Notes: generated by a model from the letters alone, not told the origin. DNA of 64,000 nucleotides from Rhodococcus sp. OK302 (GCF_002245895.1 NZ_NPJZ01000001.1:3446501-3510500), one strand, 5' to 3'; positions 1-9,853 are shown, counted from the first letter of the stretch. Program-made: numbers and translations.

Positions 1-2535
1 GGAAGCGCGCCGCTGCCGGTATTCAGCCGAGTTCTGTTGGAACCGAGCACTACCCAGGCTGTTTGTGATCTTGCCCGTCGTAGCGGCGTGACACTGTCCA
101 CCGTTGTCTCCGCTGCGTGGGGCTTGGCGTTGCGCGCGGTGACCGGCCGCGACGACGTCGTCTTCGGTTCGACGGTGTCCGGACGCTCACCGGACGTGGA
201 CGGCGCCGATCGGATGGTGGGGTTGGCGCTCAACACCATTCCGGTGCGCGTTCAGGTACGGCCGGGGGAAACGATTCCGAATCTGCTCGGTCGCCTGTTC
301 CGGGAACAAGGTTCCATGCTCGAACATCACCATCTCGGTCTCGGCGACGTTCAGCGCGCCGCAGGCTTTGCGACGCTTTTCGACACGCTCTACGTCTTCC
401 GCAATACCCCGCGTGATGAACAAGGGCGTCGGAACACGTTCGAGCGCAGCGGGATTGTGGGTTTCGACGCGGTGGACGGTACGCACTACGCGCTGACCTT
501 GGATGTGGACCCGGGAGTCGCTGATGCCTCGATGTCGCTCGTTCTGGAAAACCGGCCCGATCTGGTTCCCGCTTCCATCGCGGAGGACCTGCTTGCCCGC
601 ACCGTCGCGATCCTCCAACTGATCGCAGGGTCGGACGCTGTCACGGTGGCGGACACGACTGTTCCGCGTGCGAACACTCCGGTCGAATTTGCGCCACTTC
701 GTGCCCGGATGCCACTTCCCGGTGAGCCCAGCGGCAGCGTCGACGCACTACTGCGCGAGCGAGCCCGGGCGACACCGGACGAGACCGCGCTGGTCTTCGG
801 TGACGTCACACTGAGTGCCGCAGCGATGAACACTCGTGTCGATCGGCTGGCCCGGATCCTGGCGTCGAGAGGTGCCGGGCCGTCCAGCGTTGTGGCGCTA
901 GCTCTTCCGCGTACTGCAGACCATGTTGTCGCGATCTTTGCCGTCATGCGAACCGGAGCCGCGTACCTTCCGCTGGACCTGGCGCATCCGCCGGCGCGGT
1001 TGCGGGAGTTGATGGAGGACAGCACCGCCGCGTTGGTGATCACTACCGGTGAGCAGCGTGACGTAGTCGCCCCGGACGGACGTCCGTGCGTGGTCATCGA
1101 CGCGCCGGATGTTGCTGATGTGCTCGACGGGCGGGCCGAAGCGCCTGTTGTTTCCGCGGCAGCAGTTGGTGGACCGACGACGGCGGATCAACCCGCCTAC
1201 GTCATCTACACCTCCGGCAGTACCGGCAAGCCCAAGGGCGTTGTAGTGGGCCATCGAGGCTTGACCACGATGTACCACAATCACAAGGCCGAAATCTTCA
1301 CTCCCACTGAGAAGAAGGCAGGACGTCTGTGCATTGCGCATACGGTGTCGTTCTCGTTCGACATGTCCTGGGAAGAGCTGTTCTGGCTGCTCGCCGGCCA
1401 TGAAGTTCACGTGATCGACGAGCAGGCCCGCCTTGATCCGGGGTCGCTGGTCAAGCACTACCGAAAGGTCGGCATCGACGTGGTGAACGTGACGCCGTCG
1501 TATGCACGGGAATTGATGGCAGCAGGTCTTCTCGACGGTGAGCGGACACCCGCCCTGGTCATGCTCGGAGGAGAAGCCGTGCCCGCGGAATTGTGGTCAC
1601 GATTGCGTGATCAGGACGGCGTCGACGGCTACGACCTGTACGGACCGACCGAGTTCACGATCAATGCGATGGGGTCGCCGGTGCAGGGGAGTGTCACGCC
1701 GTGCCTCGGACGACCTGTCCGCAATGCTTGTGCACGAGTGCTTGATTCGGGTCTTCGTGAAGTTCCCGTCGGCGCAGTGGGCGAGCTCTATATGTCCGGC
1801 GACGGCACGGCGATGGGATACCTCCATCGAACGGCGCTGACATCTTCGGTGTTTGTTGCCGATCCGCACGCACCCGGCGGGCGCATGTATCGAACGGGCG
1901 ACATGGTTCTGCGACGCCGGGACGGTGAACTCGAATACCGGGGCCGCGCAGACCATCAGGTGAAGATCCGCGGGATTCGAATCGAGTTGGGTGAAGTGGA
2001 GGCCGCGCTCGCTGCGTGCCCCGGCGTGCTTCGCACAGCGGCAACGGTCCGCAGCGAGAACGGTGCGCCTCCACGTCTGATCGGATATGTGATTCCCGAA
2101 GATGGTTGTGCGCCTGGTGATCTCCGGCCGTACCTGCGTGAACGTATACCGGCGCATCTAGTTCCGTCCGACATCGTCACGGTGGACACGATCCCGTTGA
2201 CCCCGAACGGAAAACTGGACCGGGCAGCATTGCCGGCGCCCCCGCCGCGCGCGGCCGCACGGGCGCCGCGCACAGACGCCGAAAGGCAACTGTGCCAGGT
2301 CTTTGCGCGCGTTCTCGACGTCGAAACCGTGAATCCGGAGGAGAGTTTCTTCGATCTCGGCGGCGATTCGCTACGGGCCATGCACTTGGTGGGCGAGGTG
2401 GAACACGACCTCTCGATCACCGTCGGCGTCGGGACCCTGATGGCTCATCCGACAGTTGCCGAACTTGCGACACACCTTGCCTTGTCGAAGCACACAGACC
2501 ACACAGTTGGAAACACAATGGGAGATAACAAATGA
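1..2535 (+). CDS. Siderophore non-ribosomal peptide synthetase, C-terminal module (C-A-T), 5' truncated
   Basis: The reading frame is open from base 1, so only the last 844 residues are present. In order: the C-terminal half of a condensation domain (about residues 1-205, with the [11 protein letters not shown] motif), an adenylation domain ([11 protein letters not shown] near 400, LYGPTEF, and the NGKLDR lysine near the end), and a thiolation domain with the phosphopantetheine serine in GGDSL (about S790). There is no thioesterase or reductase domain. Aligning the A domain to GrsA by eye gives the pocket residues D-M-E-N-M-G-L-I-N-K. This is one change from DMENLGLINK, the known code for N5-hydroxyornithine. 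The module therefore probably adds the last hydroxyornithine of a hydroxamate or mixed siderophore; heterobactin of R. erythropolis would fit (inference). The stop overlaps the next start (ATGA), indicating coupling to the uptake genes. Confidence 0.93.
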   Translation, partial: GSAPLPVFSRVLLEPSTTQAVCDLARRSGVTLSTVVSAAWGLALRAVTGRDDVVFGSTVSGRSPDVDGADRMVGLALNTIPVRVQVRPGETIPNLLGRLFREQGSMLEHHHLGLGDVQRAAGFATLFDTLYVFRNTPRDEQGRRNTFERSGIVGFDAVDGTHYALTLDVDPGVADASMSLVLENRPDLVPASIAEDLLARTVAILQLIAGSDAVTVADTTVPRANTPVEFAPLRARMPLPGEPSGSVDALLRERARATPDETALVFGDVTLSAAAMNTRVDRLARILASRGAGPSSVVALALPRTADHVVAIFAVMRTGAAYLPLDLAHPPARLRELMEDSTAALVITTGEQRDVVAPDGRPCVVIDAPDVADVLDGRAEAPVVSAAAVGGPTTADQPAYVIYTSGSTGKPKGVVVGHRGLTTMYHNHKAEIFTPTEKKAGRLCIAHTVSFSFDMSWEELFWLLAGHEVHVIDEQARLDPGSLVKHYRKVGIDVVNVTPSYARELMAAGLLDGERTPALVMLGGEAVPAELWSRLRDQDGVDGYDLYGPTEFTINAMGSPVQGSVTPCLGRPVRNACARVLDSGLREVPVGAVGELYMSGDGTAMGYLHRTALTSSVFVADPHAPGGRMYRTGDMVLRRRDGELEYRGRADHQVKIRGIRIELGEVEAALAACPGVLRTAATVRSENGAPPRLIGYVIPEDGCAPGDLRPYLRERIPAHLVPSDIVTVDTIPLTPNGKLDRAALPAPPPRAAARAPRTDAERQLCQVFARVLDVETVNPEESFFDLGGDSLRAMHLVGEVEHDLSITVGVGTLMAHPTVAELATHLALSKHTDHTVGNTMGDNK

Positions 2536-3545
2536 AGTCCACACCACCGCTCGCGACACGGAGTAGGCGACGTCCCGCCGCTATCGCGGGACTGATGATC
2601 GTCGCACTCATGGCGATGGTCGGGTGCAGCAGTGCGTCATCGGACGAACCTGCCAAGGCAGACGAGCCCACGACGCGCGTAGTCCAGACCGACAAGGGTG
2701 CCGTCACAGTGCCGGCTTCGGCCGAGCGCATCGTGGTCCTCAGCGGCGGACTCGCCGGCTACCTCTACGCTCTCGACGCTCCGGTGGTTGCCACCGATAC
2801 CCGCGTCCTCGGGGTGACCAACCTCGAGGGTGGATTCCCGCCGGCCTGGTCGGATGCAGCCAAGAAGCAGGGCACCACGGAACTTCCCGCTGGTGAGCAG
2901 CTCAGCGTCGAGGCCGTTGCCGCCGCCAACCCTGACCTGATTATCGGTGGTGGACAGGGTGTTACTTCTGTTCAGGCCGAGGAACTTTACGACAAGCTCA
3001 CCGCTATCGCACCAACGGTTCTGGTCCCGCGGACCGTAGCCGCCTGGGACAAGCAGCTCGAAATCGTCGCCGACGCAGCGGGCCGTTCCGATCAGGTTCC
3101 CGCCCTCATGGCCGCCTACGACGCGAAGGTGAAAGACGTCAAGGGCAAGATCAAGGTTCCGGCCGGCAACGTCGTCTACATCCTCTCGCTTGCCAACAAC
3201 AAGCCGTACCTCGTGCCGCCGACGGCAGCCCTGCCCGCAATGCTCAGCGAGCTCGGGTTTGTCGCCGACGACGTCATGACCAAGGCCGGTAACCCGCAGC
3301 TCTTCGGTTCGGGTGACTCGTTCGAGGTCAGCCCGGAACTGCTGTCGCAGGTTGCCGACGCACCGGTGGCGTTTGTCATTCCGGTGTCCGGACGTCCGAT
3401 GGCAGAACTTGCCACCGATCCGCTGTACTCACAGTTGCCGTCCTTCAAGGCCGGTACGACGTTCGAGCTCCCCGCCACCAGCTACCGTCCTGACTACGAC
3501 GGCGCAATGGCAACTCTCGATCTGATCGGTCAGACCTTCGGATGA
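2532..3545 (+). CDS. Ferric-siderophore ABC transporter substrate-binding lipoprotein
   Basis: 337 residues. An Arg-rich start and a hydrophobic stretch lead to the lipobox MAMVGC, with the lipidated Cys at 32, so this is a membrane-anchored periplasmic-side lipoprotein. The body has the FepB/FhuD-type (class III) binding-protein pattern: [10 protein letters not shown] near the start, [11 protein letters not shown], and a helical linker followed by a second lobe. It should capture the iron-loaded siderophore made by the upstream synthetase. It overlaps the synthetase stop by 4 bases and the next gene by 4 bases, so the operon is tightly coupled. No permease or ATPase gene follows in this window, so it must rely on components encoded elsewhere. 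Confidence 0.9.
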   Translation: MKSTPPLATRSRRRPAAIAGLMIVALMAMVGCSSASSDEPAKADEPTTRVVQTDKGAVTVPASAERIVVLSGGLAGYLYALDAPVVATDTRVLGVTNLEGGFPPAWSDAAKKQGTTELPAGEQLSVEAVAAANPDLIIGGGQGVTSVQAEELYDKLTAIAPTVLVPRTVAAWDKQLEIVADAAGRSDQVPALMAAYDAKVKDVKGKIKVPAGNVVYILSLANNKPYLVPPTAALPAMLSELGFVADDVMTKAGNPQLFGSGDSFEVSPELLSQVADAPVAFVIPVSGRPMAELATDPLYSQLPSFKAGTTFELPATSYRPDYDGAMATLDLIGQTFG

Positions 3546-4843
3546 CCCGACTCGGTGGGCTGGTGATCGATGTTTCACCATTGCGGACCAGCCGTCCCTT
3601 CCGGTACGCCTTTTCCGCGCGATTGATCTCGCTGCTCGGGATCGGGCTGCTCGTCGTAGCCGTTCCTGCGCAGACGTACCAGCTCACCAGGTCAACCTTG
3701 CAGGTTGCCGGAGTTTCCACCGCGATGGCTATCGCGATGTTCTTCGGCAGCCTGTTCGGCGGTGTGCTCGCCGATCGATACGATCGCCGACGCACCATCC
3801 AATTGGCCCGCAGTGCTGCGGGTCTCGGATTCATCATTCTCGGATGCAACGCACTACTGCCACATCCGTCGATGTGGGTCATCTATGTCGCAGCGGCGAT
3901 CGATGGATTGGCCGGCGGTGTCAGTAGTTCGGCCTTGATGGCCTTGATGCCGACGTTGTTGCTACGCAACAAGATGGCGGCAGCCGGCGCGCTCGTGGCG
4001 CTGACCACCGATATCGGGACGATGGTCGCGCCGGCTGTTGCCGGCGTGATCATCGCGGCTGGCGGAATTCCCATTACGTACTTTGTAGCCGCAGCGGCCA
4101 CTGCCGGAACTGTCACATTGTTCCAGGCAGTCGGCCCGGCTCCGGCTCCGGGAACTGATCACGAGAGCCCCATTCGGGCTCTCGTGACCGGGGTGAAGTT
4201 TGCGGGTAGCCATTCCGTCATTCGTGGGATCCTGATCAGCGGGCTCCTGGTCATGTTTGTCAGTGGGCCGATGGTGCTACTTCCAGCTTTTGTCGATCAG
4301 GTGCTCGGCGGCGGGCCCACGATGCTGGGTCTGCTCTACGCAGCGCCGGCAGTGGGCGCCGTTATCGGGTCGTTGACGAGCGGATGGACCGGACGTGTTC
4401 AGCGCAACGGTGCAGCCATGCTGATATCGGTAGCCTTCATGCCGCTCGGGCTGGTAGTCCTCGGGGCGTCGGGTGCTGTGGTTCTCGCATTCCTCGGCCT
4501 GGCAGGCTTCGGACTCGGACGAGCGCTCAACGACATTTTGAGATTTGCGGTACTCCAACAGAACACACCCGACGAACTTCGTGGCCGGGTGTCGAGTCTG
4601 TGGATGGTGCAGGCCGTCACGGGCACTGCCATCGGATCTATGGCAGCCGGATTCCTCGGACAGTGGCTGGAACCGGGAACTGCACTGTTGGCCTTGGGTA
4701 TTGCCGGTTCGGCTCTCGGACTGGTGCTGCTCGGGACGCTCGGTTCGGTACGTCGAGCAACGTCGGAAGTTGTCGAGATGGATCTTCGTGAAAGCCCGGT
4801 GCCGGTAGGCACGACACAGCAAGACAAGGAAGGCAGTTCATGA
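3542..4843 (+). CDS. MFS transporter, enterobactin exporter (EntS)-like
   Basis: 433 residues with about 10-12 hydrophobic segments. The cytoplasmic loop after the second segment reads GGVLADRYDRRRTIQ, the MFS signature seen in EntS-type exporters, and a second-half loop reads TPDELRGRVSSLW, also typical of that group. The family exports newly made siderophore across the plasma membrane. ATGA overlaps link it to the binding protein before and the siderophore-interacting protein after. This position supports a role in release of the siderophore made by the upstream synthetase. Import or drug efflux cannot be excluded from sequence alone. Confidence 0.85.
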   Translation: MTRLGGLVIDVSPLRTSRPFRYAFSARLISLLGIGLLVVAVPAQTYQLTRSTLQVAGVSTAMAIAMFFGSLFGGVLADRYDRRRTIQLARSAAGLGFIILGCNALLPHPSMWVIYVAAAIDGLAGGVSSSALMALMPTLLLRNKMAAAGALVALTTDIGTMVAPAVAGVIIAAGGIPITYFVAAAATAGTVTLFQAVGPAPAPGTDHESPIRALVTGVKFAGSHSVIRGILISGLLVMFVSGPMVLLPAFVDQVLGGGPTMLGLLYAAPAVGAVIGSLTSGWTGRVQRNGAAMLISVAFMPLGLVVLGASGAVVLAFLGLAGFGLGRALNDILRFAVLQQNTPDELRGRVSSLWMVQAVTGTAIGSMAAGFLGQWLEPGTALLALGIAGSALGLVLLGTLGSVRRATSEVVEMDLRESPVPVGTTQQDKEGSS

Positions 4844-5772
4844 ACCGAGGAGACCACCTAACGACCATCGCCGAAGTTCGGGCCGGCGCCAGCAGCGCAA
4901 AGGTGCCGTACCCCATCGGTATTCGCGAACTCGAAGTTGTCCGCAGCACTATGGTCGGTTCCGGGTTGCTGCGCCTGACGCTGGCCGGTCCGGAGTTGGC
5001 GGGCTTCGAATCGCATGCCCCCGACGAGCACGTACGGCTGGTGTATCCGGATGCCGACGGCACCGTACGGTTGCCGGAGCGTGATGGCAGCGGCCTGAAG
5101 TGGCCTCGCCCACTTCCCATTTCACGTGAATACACCGTGCGGAGATACGACGCCGAACTGGGGGAGTTGGACCTCGACTTCGCGCTCCACTCCGGCGGGT
5201 TCGCCTCCGATTGGGCGATTGCGGCGACTCCCGGAATCCGGGTTCACGTGGCGGGTCCGCCTGGTGGCGTCGTAGTTCCGTGGACATACGACAGGTATCT
5301 GCTGGCCGGGGACATCACCGCATTGCCGGCGATTGCTCGTTGGTTGGAGATGCTTCCGGAAGCCGCCGCAGGATGGGTGTTTATCGAGGTCACTGATGCG
5401 TCGCAGCAGATCGAACTGGCCGCTCCCGAGGGCGTCGAGGTTCGATGGTTGCACCGCGGCGACGTTCCGGCTGGGCATTCCGACCTGCTCGAGCGCGCAG
5501 TTCGAACGGTGTCCGTGCCGGAAGGCGAGCGGGTCTACGCCTGGGTGTCGGGTGAGGCCACCAGCCTCAAGCCGATCCGACGGTTCGTACGCGACGAGCT
5601 CGGCTTGAACGCCGGTGACCACCTGATCACCGGCTACTGGAAGCGTGGAGTTGCTGACTTCGACGAGGACGACGACGAGCCCATACCTTCCGCCTCGATC
5701 GGCCCAGTATCGTTGCCGGACTCGCATATTCCGATGCAGGACCAGGCGAAGTCGACTGCTATCGGGAAGTGA
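4840..5772 (+). CDS. Siderophore-interacting protein, FAD-dependent ferric-siderophore reductase
   Basis: 310 residues of the ViuB/YqjH-like SIP family, which reduces the ferric siderophore in the cytoplasm to release Fe(II). Visible marks are the FAD-binding REYTVRRY (about 98-105), the phosphate-binding HSGGFASDWA, a nucleotide-domain motif GDITALPAIARWLE (the usual GDETALPA has E where this has I), WVSGEA..LKPIRR, and the C-terminal YWKRG. An acidic patch of Asp and Glu follows. Its ATG overlaps the exporter stop. It is the last gene of the siderophore operon, and its 3' end runs about 30 bases into a decayed opposite-strand gene. Confidence 0.92.
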   Translation: MNRGDHLTTIAEVRAGASSAKVPYPIGIRELEVVRSTMVGSGLLRLTLAGPELAGFESHAPDEHVRLVYPDADGTVRLPERDGSGLKWPRPLPISREYTVRRYDAELGELDLDFALHSGGFASDWAIAATPGIRVHVAGPPGGVVVPWTYDRYLLAGDITALPAIARWLEMLPEAAAGWVFIEVTDASQQIELAAPEGVEVRWLHRGDVPAGHSDLLERAVRTVSVPEGERVYAWVSGEATSLKPIRRFVRDELGLNAGDHLITGYWKRGVADFDEDDDEPIPSASIGPVSLPDSHIPMQDQAKSTAIGK

Positions 5773-6639
5773 TCGGACAGCGGCATGCTGGCCTCGGTGG
5801 CAAATTCGGTGTGGGCGTTGCGATATCCGGTCGCCCCGAGGGCCACGTGATCGCCACTACGGTAGAAGACTTTGTCCACGGTTTCGCAGATCCACCCCGT
5901 CTCGCAGGCCGTTTGCCGCGGCGAACTCGGCGATGGAGTCGCCGGCTCGGGTGTACCGACTATTGGTGTCTCCCATGACGACAACGGCGTTGCCGGCGGA
6001 CCGCGCGGCGATGAAGCGGGTGAGTTGGTCCAGGTTGGCGGACCGGGCCGTCATGTCACGGGTTTCAGATCCGGCATCGGTGTGCAGGTTGTAGACGTCG
6101 ATGATTACGTCGTCTGCCGGGTGAATCCGGGTGAACGTGAAGCCTTTGGGCGTCAGGCAGTCACCGCTGCCGATTCAGCAAGTCTCCCAGCTCACACGTG
6201 TCGGACCTTCGAGCGGGAACATGGACAAGGTGTTCAGGCCGCTGCCGAACCCGGCCCCTCCGCTGGTCGGTATTCGGTACTGATGATTGGCCGCGGCGTA
6301 CAGCTAGGCGTGGTAGTTGAAATCCTCCTGCACGTTCACCACGTCGTAGGGCGCCAACCTCGCCCCGATGCTGGTGGTGCTCGACGGCCGGTCCGTCCTG
6401 GCGCTCGACAGTACTGCCGGCAGGCCGGCGATGTTGTAGGTCAGTGCCCGGAAGGTGCCCGACTCGGCAGCGGTGTCCGCGGCAATCGCGTCGTGCGGCG
6501 CCGGGACGTCGGCATCCGCGGTTGCGGGAACACCCACCACTGACCACAGGAGAAGGACCGTCATCCACCGGAGTCGCTGTCCACTCCGTGAGGTTGCCCG
6601 GCGCCAGGCCGGAGTCCGGGTTGTCGCGTCTGTGAGCAC
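5742..6639 (-). pseudogene. Secreted endonuclease/exonuclease/phosphatase family protein, broken
   Basis: Reading from 6639, a signal-peptide-like start (VLLLWSVVGVPATADA) is followed by the family start motif FRALTYNIAGLP, then VNVQEDFNYH. An in-frame TAG lies at 6304-6306. The same frame continues with family-like sequence to an in-frame TGA at 6175-6177, then through YNLHTDAGSETRDM and VVVMGDTNSRY to a stop at 5857. The expected C-terminal SDHFPIAVDF lies in a different frame at about 5745-5780. At least two nonsense changes and one frameshift are needed, so this is a decayed DNase I/sphingomyelinase-fold hydrolase. Its tail overlaps the convergent reductase gene. Bases 6640-6748 hold no gene. 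Confidence 0.8.
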
Positions 6640-6748
6640 GCACCCAAAATCGCTCCTCGAAACACATCTCGAGTCGTATTCGTCATCACGGTGAAAGGCG
6701 CTTCCAGCGTCGGCTTTTGTGTTGAAGTGATCATCCGCCTCGGTCTGG

Positions 6749-8020
6749 TCAGAAGAACGTGTGAACCAATCCTACGACGCGATAGTCCGCATCGACCTCG
6801 GGAATCAATGACCACTTGTCGAAAGTGGTGCACGGGTGCGAAATCCCGCAGCCCAGCAGATCACCGACCCGCACGTCGAATCCTTCGGGCACATCGACGT
6901 AGGCATGCTGATCGTTGAGGGCAGTGATCGACAGTGTCCGAGCTGGTCGATTGGAGCCATCTCGCCGTCGCCACAAAACTTTGGGAAAGCCCGCGTCGGA
7001 ACCCACGTCGCGACGACCGAAGCCCAGGATCGCCCGGCCTGGCTCCGGTAGTGAGAGCACAACGCCCCAGACCTCAACGGCTGCCTGCAAAGTAATCGGA
7101 CCATTTGCCCAGGGTGAGGTATCGGCGTAAAGGCCGTGGTCGTGGGTGATGTAACAACCACTGCGCAGCACGACGCGCACACCGTTGTCGGCTGCCCAAT
7201 CGCCGGCAAACTTGCGGACAACCTGATCGTGAAATGCACTGCCGCCGAAGGTAACCAGGGGGAGCGAGGCTTTTGTCGAGTTGTTCTCGAACAGGTTCTC
7301 TGCCAGGCAGATTTCCGTGAATGCCCGGGCCGATGACAGATACGAATCTACAGAGATGCGACGGGCAGCCACCGAAGCGCCCGGCATCATGCCCTCGAAA
7401 CCCTCGACTCCGCTGAGGACGAGAGACGGTGCCTGTGACGCTGCGCGGGCAACGTCGAGGGCTTGCTCGAGAGTGCGCGCCCCGGCGCGGCCGCTGTCAT
7501 AGCCGAGTTCGACGAGTACGCGAATTCTGCTGCTCGGTGAGACTTGCGCGATCAACCGCTCCATCAACTGGACGCTCTCGATCGAGTCGACCAGGGTAGC
7601 AACAAAGAATTCGGGGTCCGTCGACTGCACATCGCAGATCCATCGAATGCCCGCGAGGTCGAGAACCTGGCTCGCAATGATGATGGTGTCGACGCCGAAC
7701 TCGCGGAGAATGCGAGCCTGGGCGACAGTTGCCGCGGTCATTCCCCACGCGCCGGCCTCGAGTTGTCGGCGAACCAACTCCGGACTCATCGTGGTCTTGG
7801 CGTGCGGTGCAAGGTCTACGTCGTGGTCGGCACAGAACCGTGCCATGACATCCAGATTATGTGAGATCGCTTCACGATTGAGCGTCATTACCGGGAGGAG
7901 GAGGCCGCCGTCGAGAGCCGGAATCCCCAACGCTTCGAGATCGGAACTGCGCAGACCGTGGAGGTCGGTTCCGAACGCTTTGTGCTGCCAACCGATCGGC
8001 AGGCTCGTATTCTCGGTCAT
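6749..8020 (-). CDS. D-serine dehydratase / D-threonine aldolase-like PLP enzyme (alanine racemase fold)
   Basis: 423 residues from the ATG at 8020. The frame stays open far upstream, but the extra N-terminus there lacks family character. PHAKTT contains the likely PLP lysine (K75), as in fold-type III D-threonine aldolases and DSD1-type D-serine dehydratases. The C-terminal motif ISHPCTTFDKW carries the His (395) and Cys (397) that bind zinc in eukaryotic-type D-serine dehydratase. It probably acts on a beta-hydroxy D-amino acid in the cytoplasm, by deamination or aldol cleavage; the choice cannot be made from sequence. It is monocistronic and divergent from the next small gene. Confidence 0.82.
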   Translation of the reverse strand: MTENTSLPIGWQHKAFGTDLHGLRSSDLEALGIPALDGGLLLPVMTLNREAISHNLDVMARFCADHDVDLAPHAKTTMSPELVRRQLEAGAWGMTAATVAQARILREFGVDTIIIASQVLDLAGIRWICDVQSTDPEFFVATLVDSIESVQLMERLIAQVSPSSRIRVLVELGYDSGRAGARTLEQALDVARAASQAPSLVLSGVEGFEGMMPGASVAARRISVDSYLSSARAFTEICLAENLFENNSTKASLPLVTFGGSAFHDQVVRKFAGDWAADNGVRVVLRSGCYITHDHGLYADTSPWANGPITLQAAVEVWGVVLSLPEPGRAILGFGRRDVGSDAGFPKVLWRRRDGSNRPARTLSITALNDQHAYVDVPEGFDVRVGDLLGCGISHPCTTFDKWSLIPEVDADYRVVGLVHTFF

Positions 8021-8187
8021 GGCGTCAATTGTGCCTTCTGTGCTGTCGACCCGCGGATCCGATTGTTTCGGCGGAAGCGGGTAGCGTGGAGGATGCCGAG
8101 GGCAATTCGAATATGCGCCGTCTAGCCATGTCGTCCTCGGCGCCCAAATCGGTCTGAAGTCCACCAGCCGAGAATTGGAGAACCACC

Positions 8188-8424
8188 ATGGCTTCGAACC
8201 CCACTGATGTGTCGAATTCCGCCGAAGTTTCTCAGTCAACTGCCCCCCAACAGGACGAGGGATCGACTGACTCGACGCCGTCCTGCCCGGCCTGTGGGCA
8301 CAGTCTGGATTCCCACGATCCGCTCGGCATTCGATTCTGCGCCGTGACCTCGGACCGGAACCTTGACCGAAAGTGCATCTGCCCTGACGAGCACGCGAGC
8401 CAGCAGCACTACACCCGGTACTGA
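8188..8424 (+). CDS. Small Cys-rich protein, RGCVC-like family
   Basis: 78 residues. A Ser/Gln/Thr-rich, probably disordered N-terminal 30 residues precede a compact motif: CPACGH near 33-38, HDPLGIRFC, then KCICP. The four to five Cys and nearby His suggest a small zinc-binding fold. It resembles the short actinobacterial proteins named RGCVC family after their C-terminal motif; here the motif reads RKCIC. A GGAG ribosome site sits just before the ATG. Function is unknown. It is divergent from the D-serine dehydratase-like gene. Confidence 0.65.
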   Translation: MASNPTDVSNSAEVSQSTAPQQDEGSTDSTPSCPACGHSLDSHDPLGIRFCAVTSDRNLDRKCICPDEHASQQHYTRY

Positions 8425-8443
8425 ATTGCACCACGCACTCAAT

Positions 8444-8479
8444 TAACGCACTGCATTGACAGTTTAATGCAGTGCGTTA
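8444..8479. promoter_or_regulatory. Perfect 14-bp inverted repeat, probable TetR operator
   Basis: Arms 8444-8457 (TAACGCACTGCATT) and 8466-8479 are exact reverse complements around an 8-base spacer. The repeat ends 12 bases before the start of the adjacent TetR-type gene, the usual place for an autoregulatory operator. TetR dimers bind palindromes of this size. It lies just after the Cys-rich gene and not in front of another intact gene. Confidence 0.7.
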
Positions 8480-8491
8480 TGCCGTCGTTGC

Positions 8492-9108
8492 ATGGCATCT
8501 GTAGATCCCAAAAGCGCAATGGTCGATGTCGCGGAGCGACTCCTGGGAACCCACGGAGTCGACGCGATGTCGTTGCGAGATGTGGCAATCATTGCGGGCC
8601 AACGTAATACGTCCGCGGTGCAGTATCACTTCGGCGGACGCGATCAACTGCTGATCGAAGTGTTTCGTCGCCGCGTGATGGCAATGGCAGAGGCTCGATC
8701 GTTCCTTTCGCCCCCTCGTTAAGTGGTTCCGTCGATGGCGCCAACTGCGCCGAATTTATGGTGAAGCTCCTTCCTACAGTTGACTATTTCGGTGCGGATC
8801 TTGATTCGCCCGGCAATGTGAACCGCGAAATCCATCAACGGTTGGTGGATTCATTGACACATTTGTCGGAGGGTCAGTCCGCCGAGCGAACCTCGATGAT
8901 GTTCAACACGGCGTTCTCGGCGATCGCTATGCACATGTAACGTGATGCGCTCAGAATTGGCACTGCTACAGAAACTTTCGATGACTACGTCGTTACCGCA
9001 TTGTCGGGTTCTCAATCTACCGACACCGACAGTGTGAATAGTGAAGTTCGTTGGTCTGACGGAGGAACTGGCCGGCGTCGAACGGTCTCGACGGACGAAA
9101 GGAAGTAG
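8492..9108 (+). pseudogene. TetR-family transcriptional regulator, broken
   Basis: The first 77 codons give a normal TetR DNA-binding domain (ERLLGTHGVDAMSLRDVA, then VQYHFGGRDQLL) but stop at 8720-8722. Family-like sequence resumes in another frame around 8730 (CAEFMVKLLPTVDYFG) and meets an in-frame TAA at 8938-8940. Reading through that stop gives a typical TetR C-terminus (RDALRIGTATETFDDYVV), ending at 9106-9108. A frameshift, probably with a short deletion, plus a nonsense codon are needed to explain it. The truncated N-terminal domain might still be made, but could not form the usual dimer. Confidence 0.75.
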
Positions 9109-9175
9109 GTGCTCGATCGTCGGCGTCGAGCGGTATTGGCTCGCTATCAGCGATAGGGGTTAGCAGTCGACGTAT

Positions 9176-9207
9176 CCGAAAGACGTCCCCGCGGGGACGT
9201 CTTTCGG
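9176..9207. terminator. Bidirectional hairpin terminator
   Basis: Two 16-base arms are exact complements (centre CCCCGCGGGG at 9187-9196). The outer bases give AAAG/CTTT near the stem base on both strands. It sits between the TetR pseudogene (+) and the convergent methyltransferase (-), 10 bases from the latter's stop. Confidence 0.75.
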
Positions 9208-9217
9208 GACACGGTGG

Positions 9218-9847
9218 TCAGTTCGCGCGCGAAAATACAGCCACCAGAAAGCCGGAATTTTCAGTGAAGGGGCGCAGGTCCCAGGTCTCCAGCAGTAGAT
9301 CCACGGTCAGTCCGCTTGCCTCGGCATCGGCAAGGAAGTCCGAGAATTCGTAATCTCGCCCGGCTCCGAACCCGATGACTACCCGGCCGGTCGAGGAGAG
9401 ATGACGGGTGAACCTGGTCAGGACGGTCTGCCGGGTTGACGGTGCCAGGAAGGTCACCACGTTGCCGGCGCACACGATGACGTCGAAATCGGCTGCAACT
9501 GCGCGGGCGGGCAGATCCAACTCGGCAAGATCGCCGACGAGCCATGTCGGCCCGGAATGATCTTCCTCGGCGGCGGCAATCAGCACCGGATCGACGTCGA
9601 CACCGACAACGTCGTGACCGGCCTCGTGCAGGTAGCCGCCCAATCTGCCCGGTCCGCAGCCTGCATCGAGAACCCGTCCGCCGCGGCCTAGCATCGCATC
9701 GATCAGTCGAGCTTCACCGACGATGTCCTTGCCTTCCGCCACCATCGACCTGAATCGCTCCACATATCGCGTGGAATGTGTCGAGTCGACGGCCACAATT
9801 TCTTCCCACTGGCTTGGGGTGCGCTCACTGGGCGTCGGTGTAGTCAT
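9218..9847 (-). CDS. Class I SAM-dependent methyltransferase
   Basis: 209 residues from the ATG at 9847, after which conserved sequence begins; the frame is open further upstream without family signal. Motif I reads RVLDAGCGPGRLGGYL, followed by VVGVDVDP (acidic residue for the SAM ribose), WLVGDLAELDLP and FDVIVCAGNVVTFL. These fit methyltransferase domain 25/11-type small-molecule enzymes in the cytoplasm. The substrate is not evident. It ends next to a bidirectional terminator and is divergent from a possible 52-codon frame. Confidence 0.85.
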   Translation of the reverse strand: MTTPTPSERTPSQWEEIVAVDSTHSTRYVERFRSMVAEGKDIVGEARLIDAMLGRGGRVLDAGCGPGRLGGYLHEAGHDVVGVDVDPVLIAAAEEDHSGPTWLVGDLAELDLPARAVAADFDVIVCAGNVVTFLAPSTRQTVLTRFTRHLSSTGRVVIGFGAGRDYEFSDFLADAEASGLTVDLLLETWDLRPFTENSGFLVAVFSRAN

Positions 9848-9853
9848 CCCCGG

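Noticed and set aside
8021..8434. N-terminal extension of the D-serine dehydratase-like protein to 8434
   Set aside because: The extra 138 codons are Arg/Pro-rich, lack family similarity and overlap the Cys-rich gene on the other strand.
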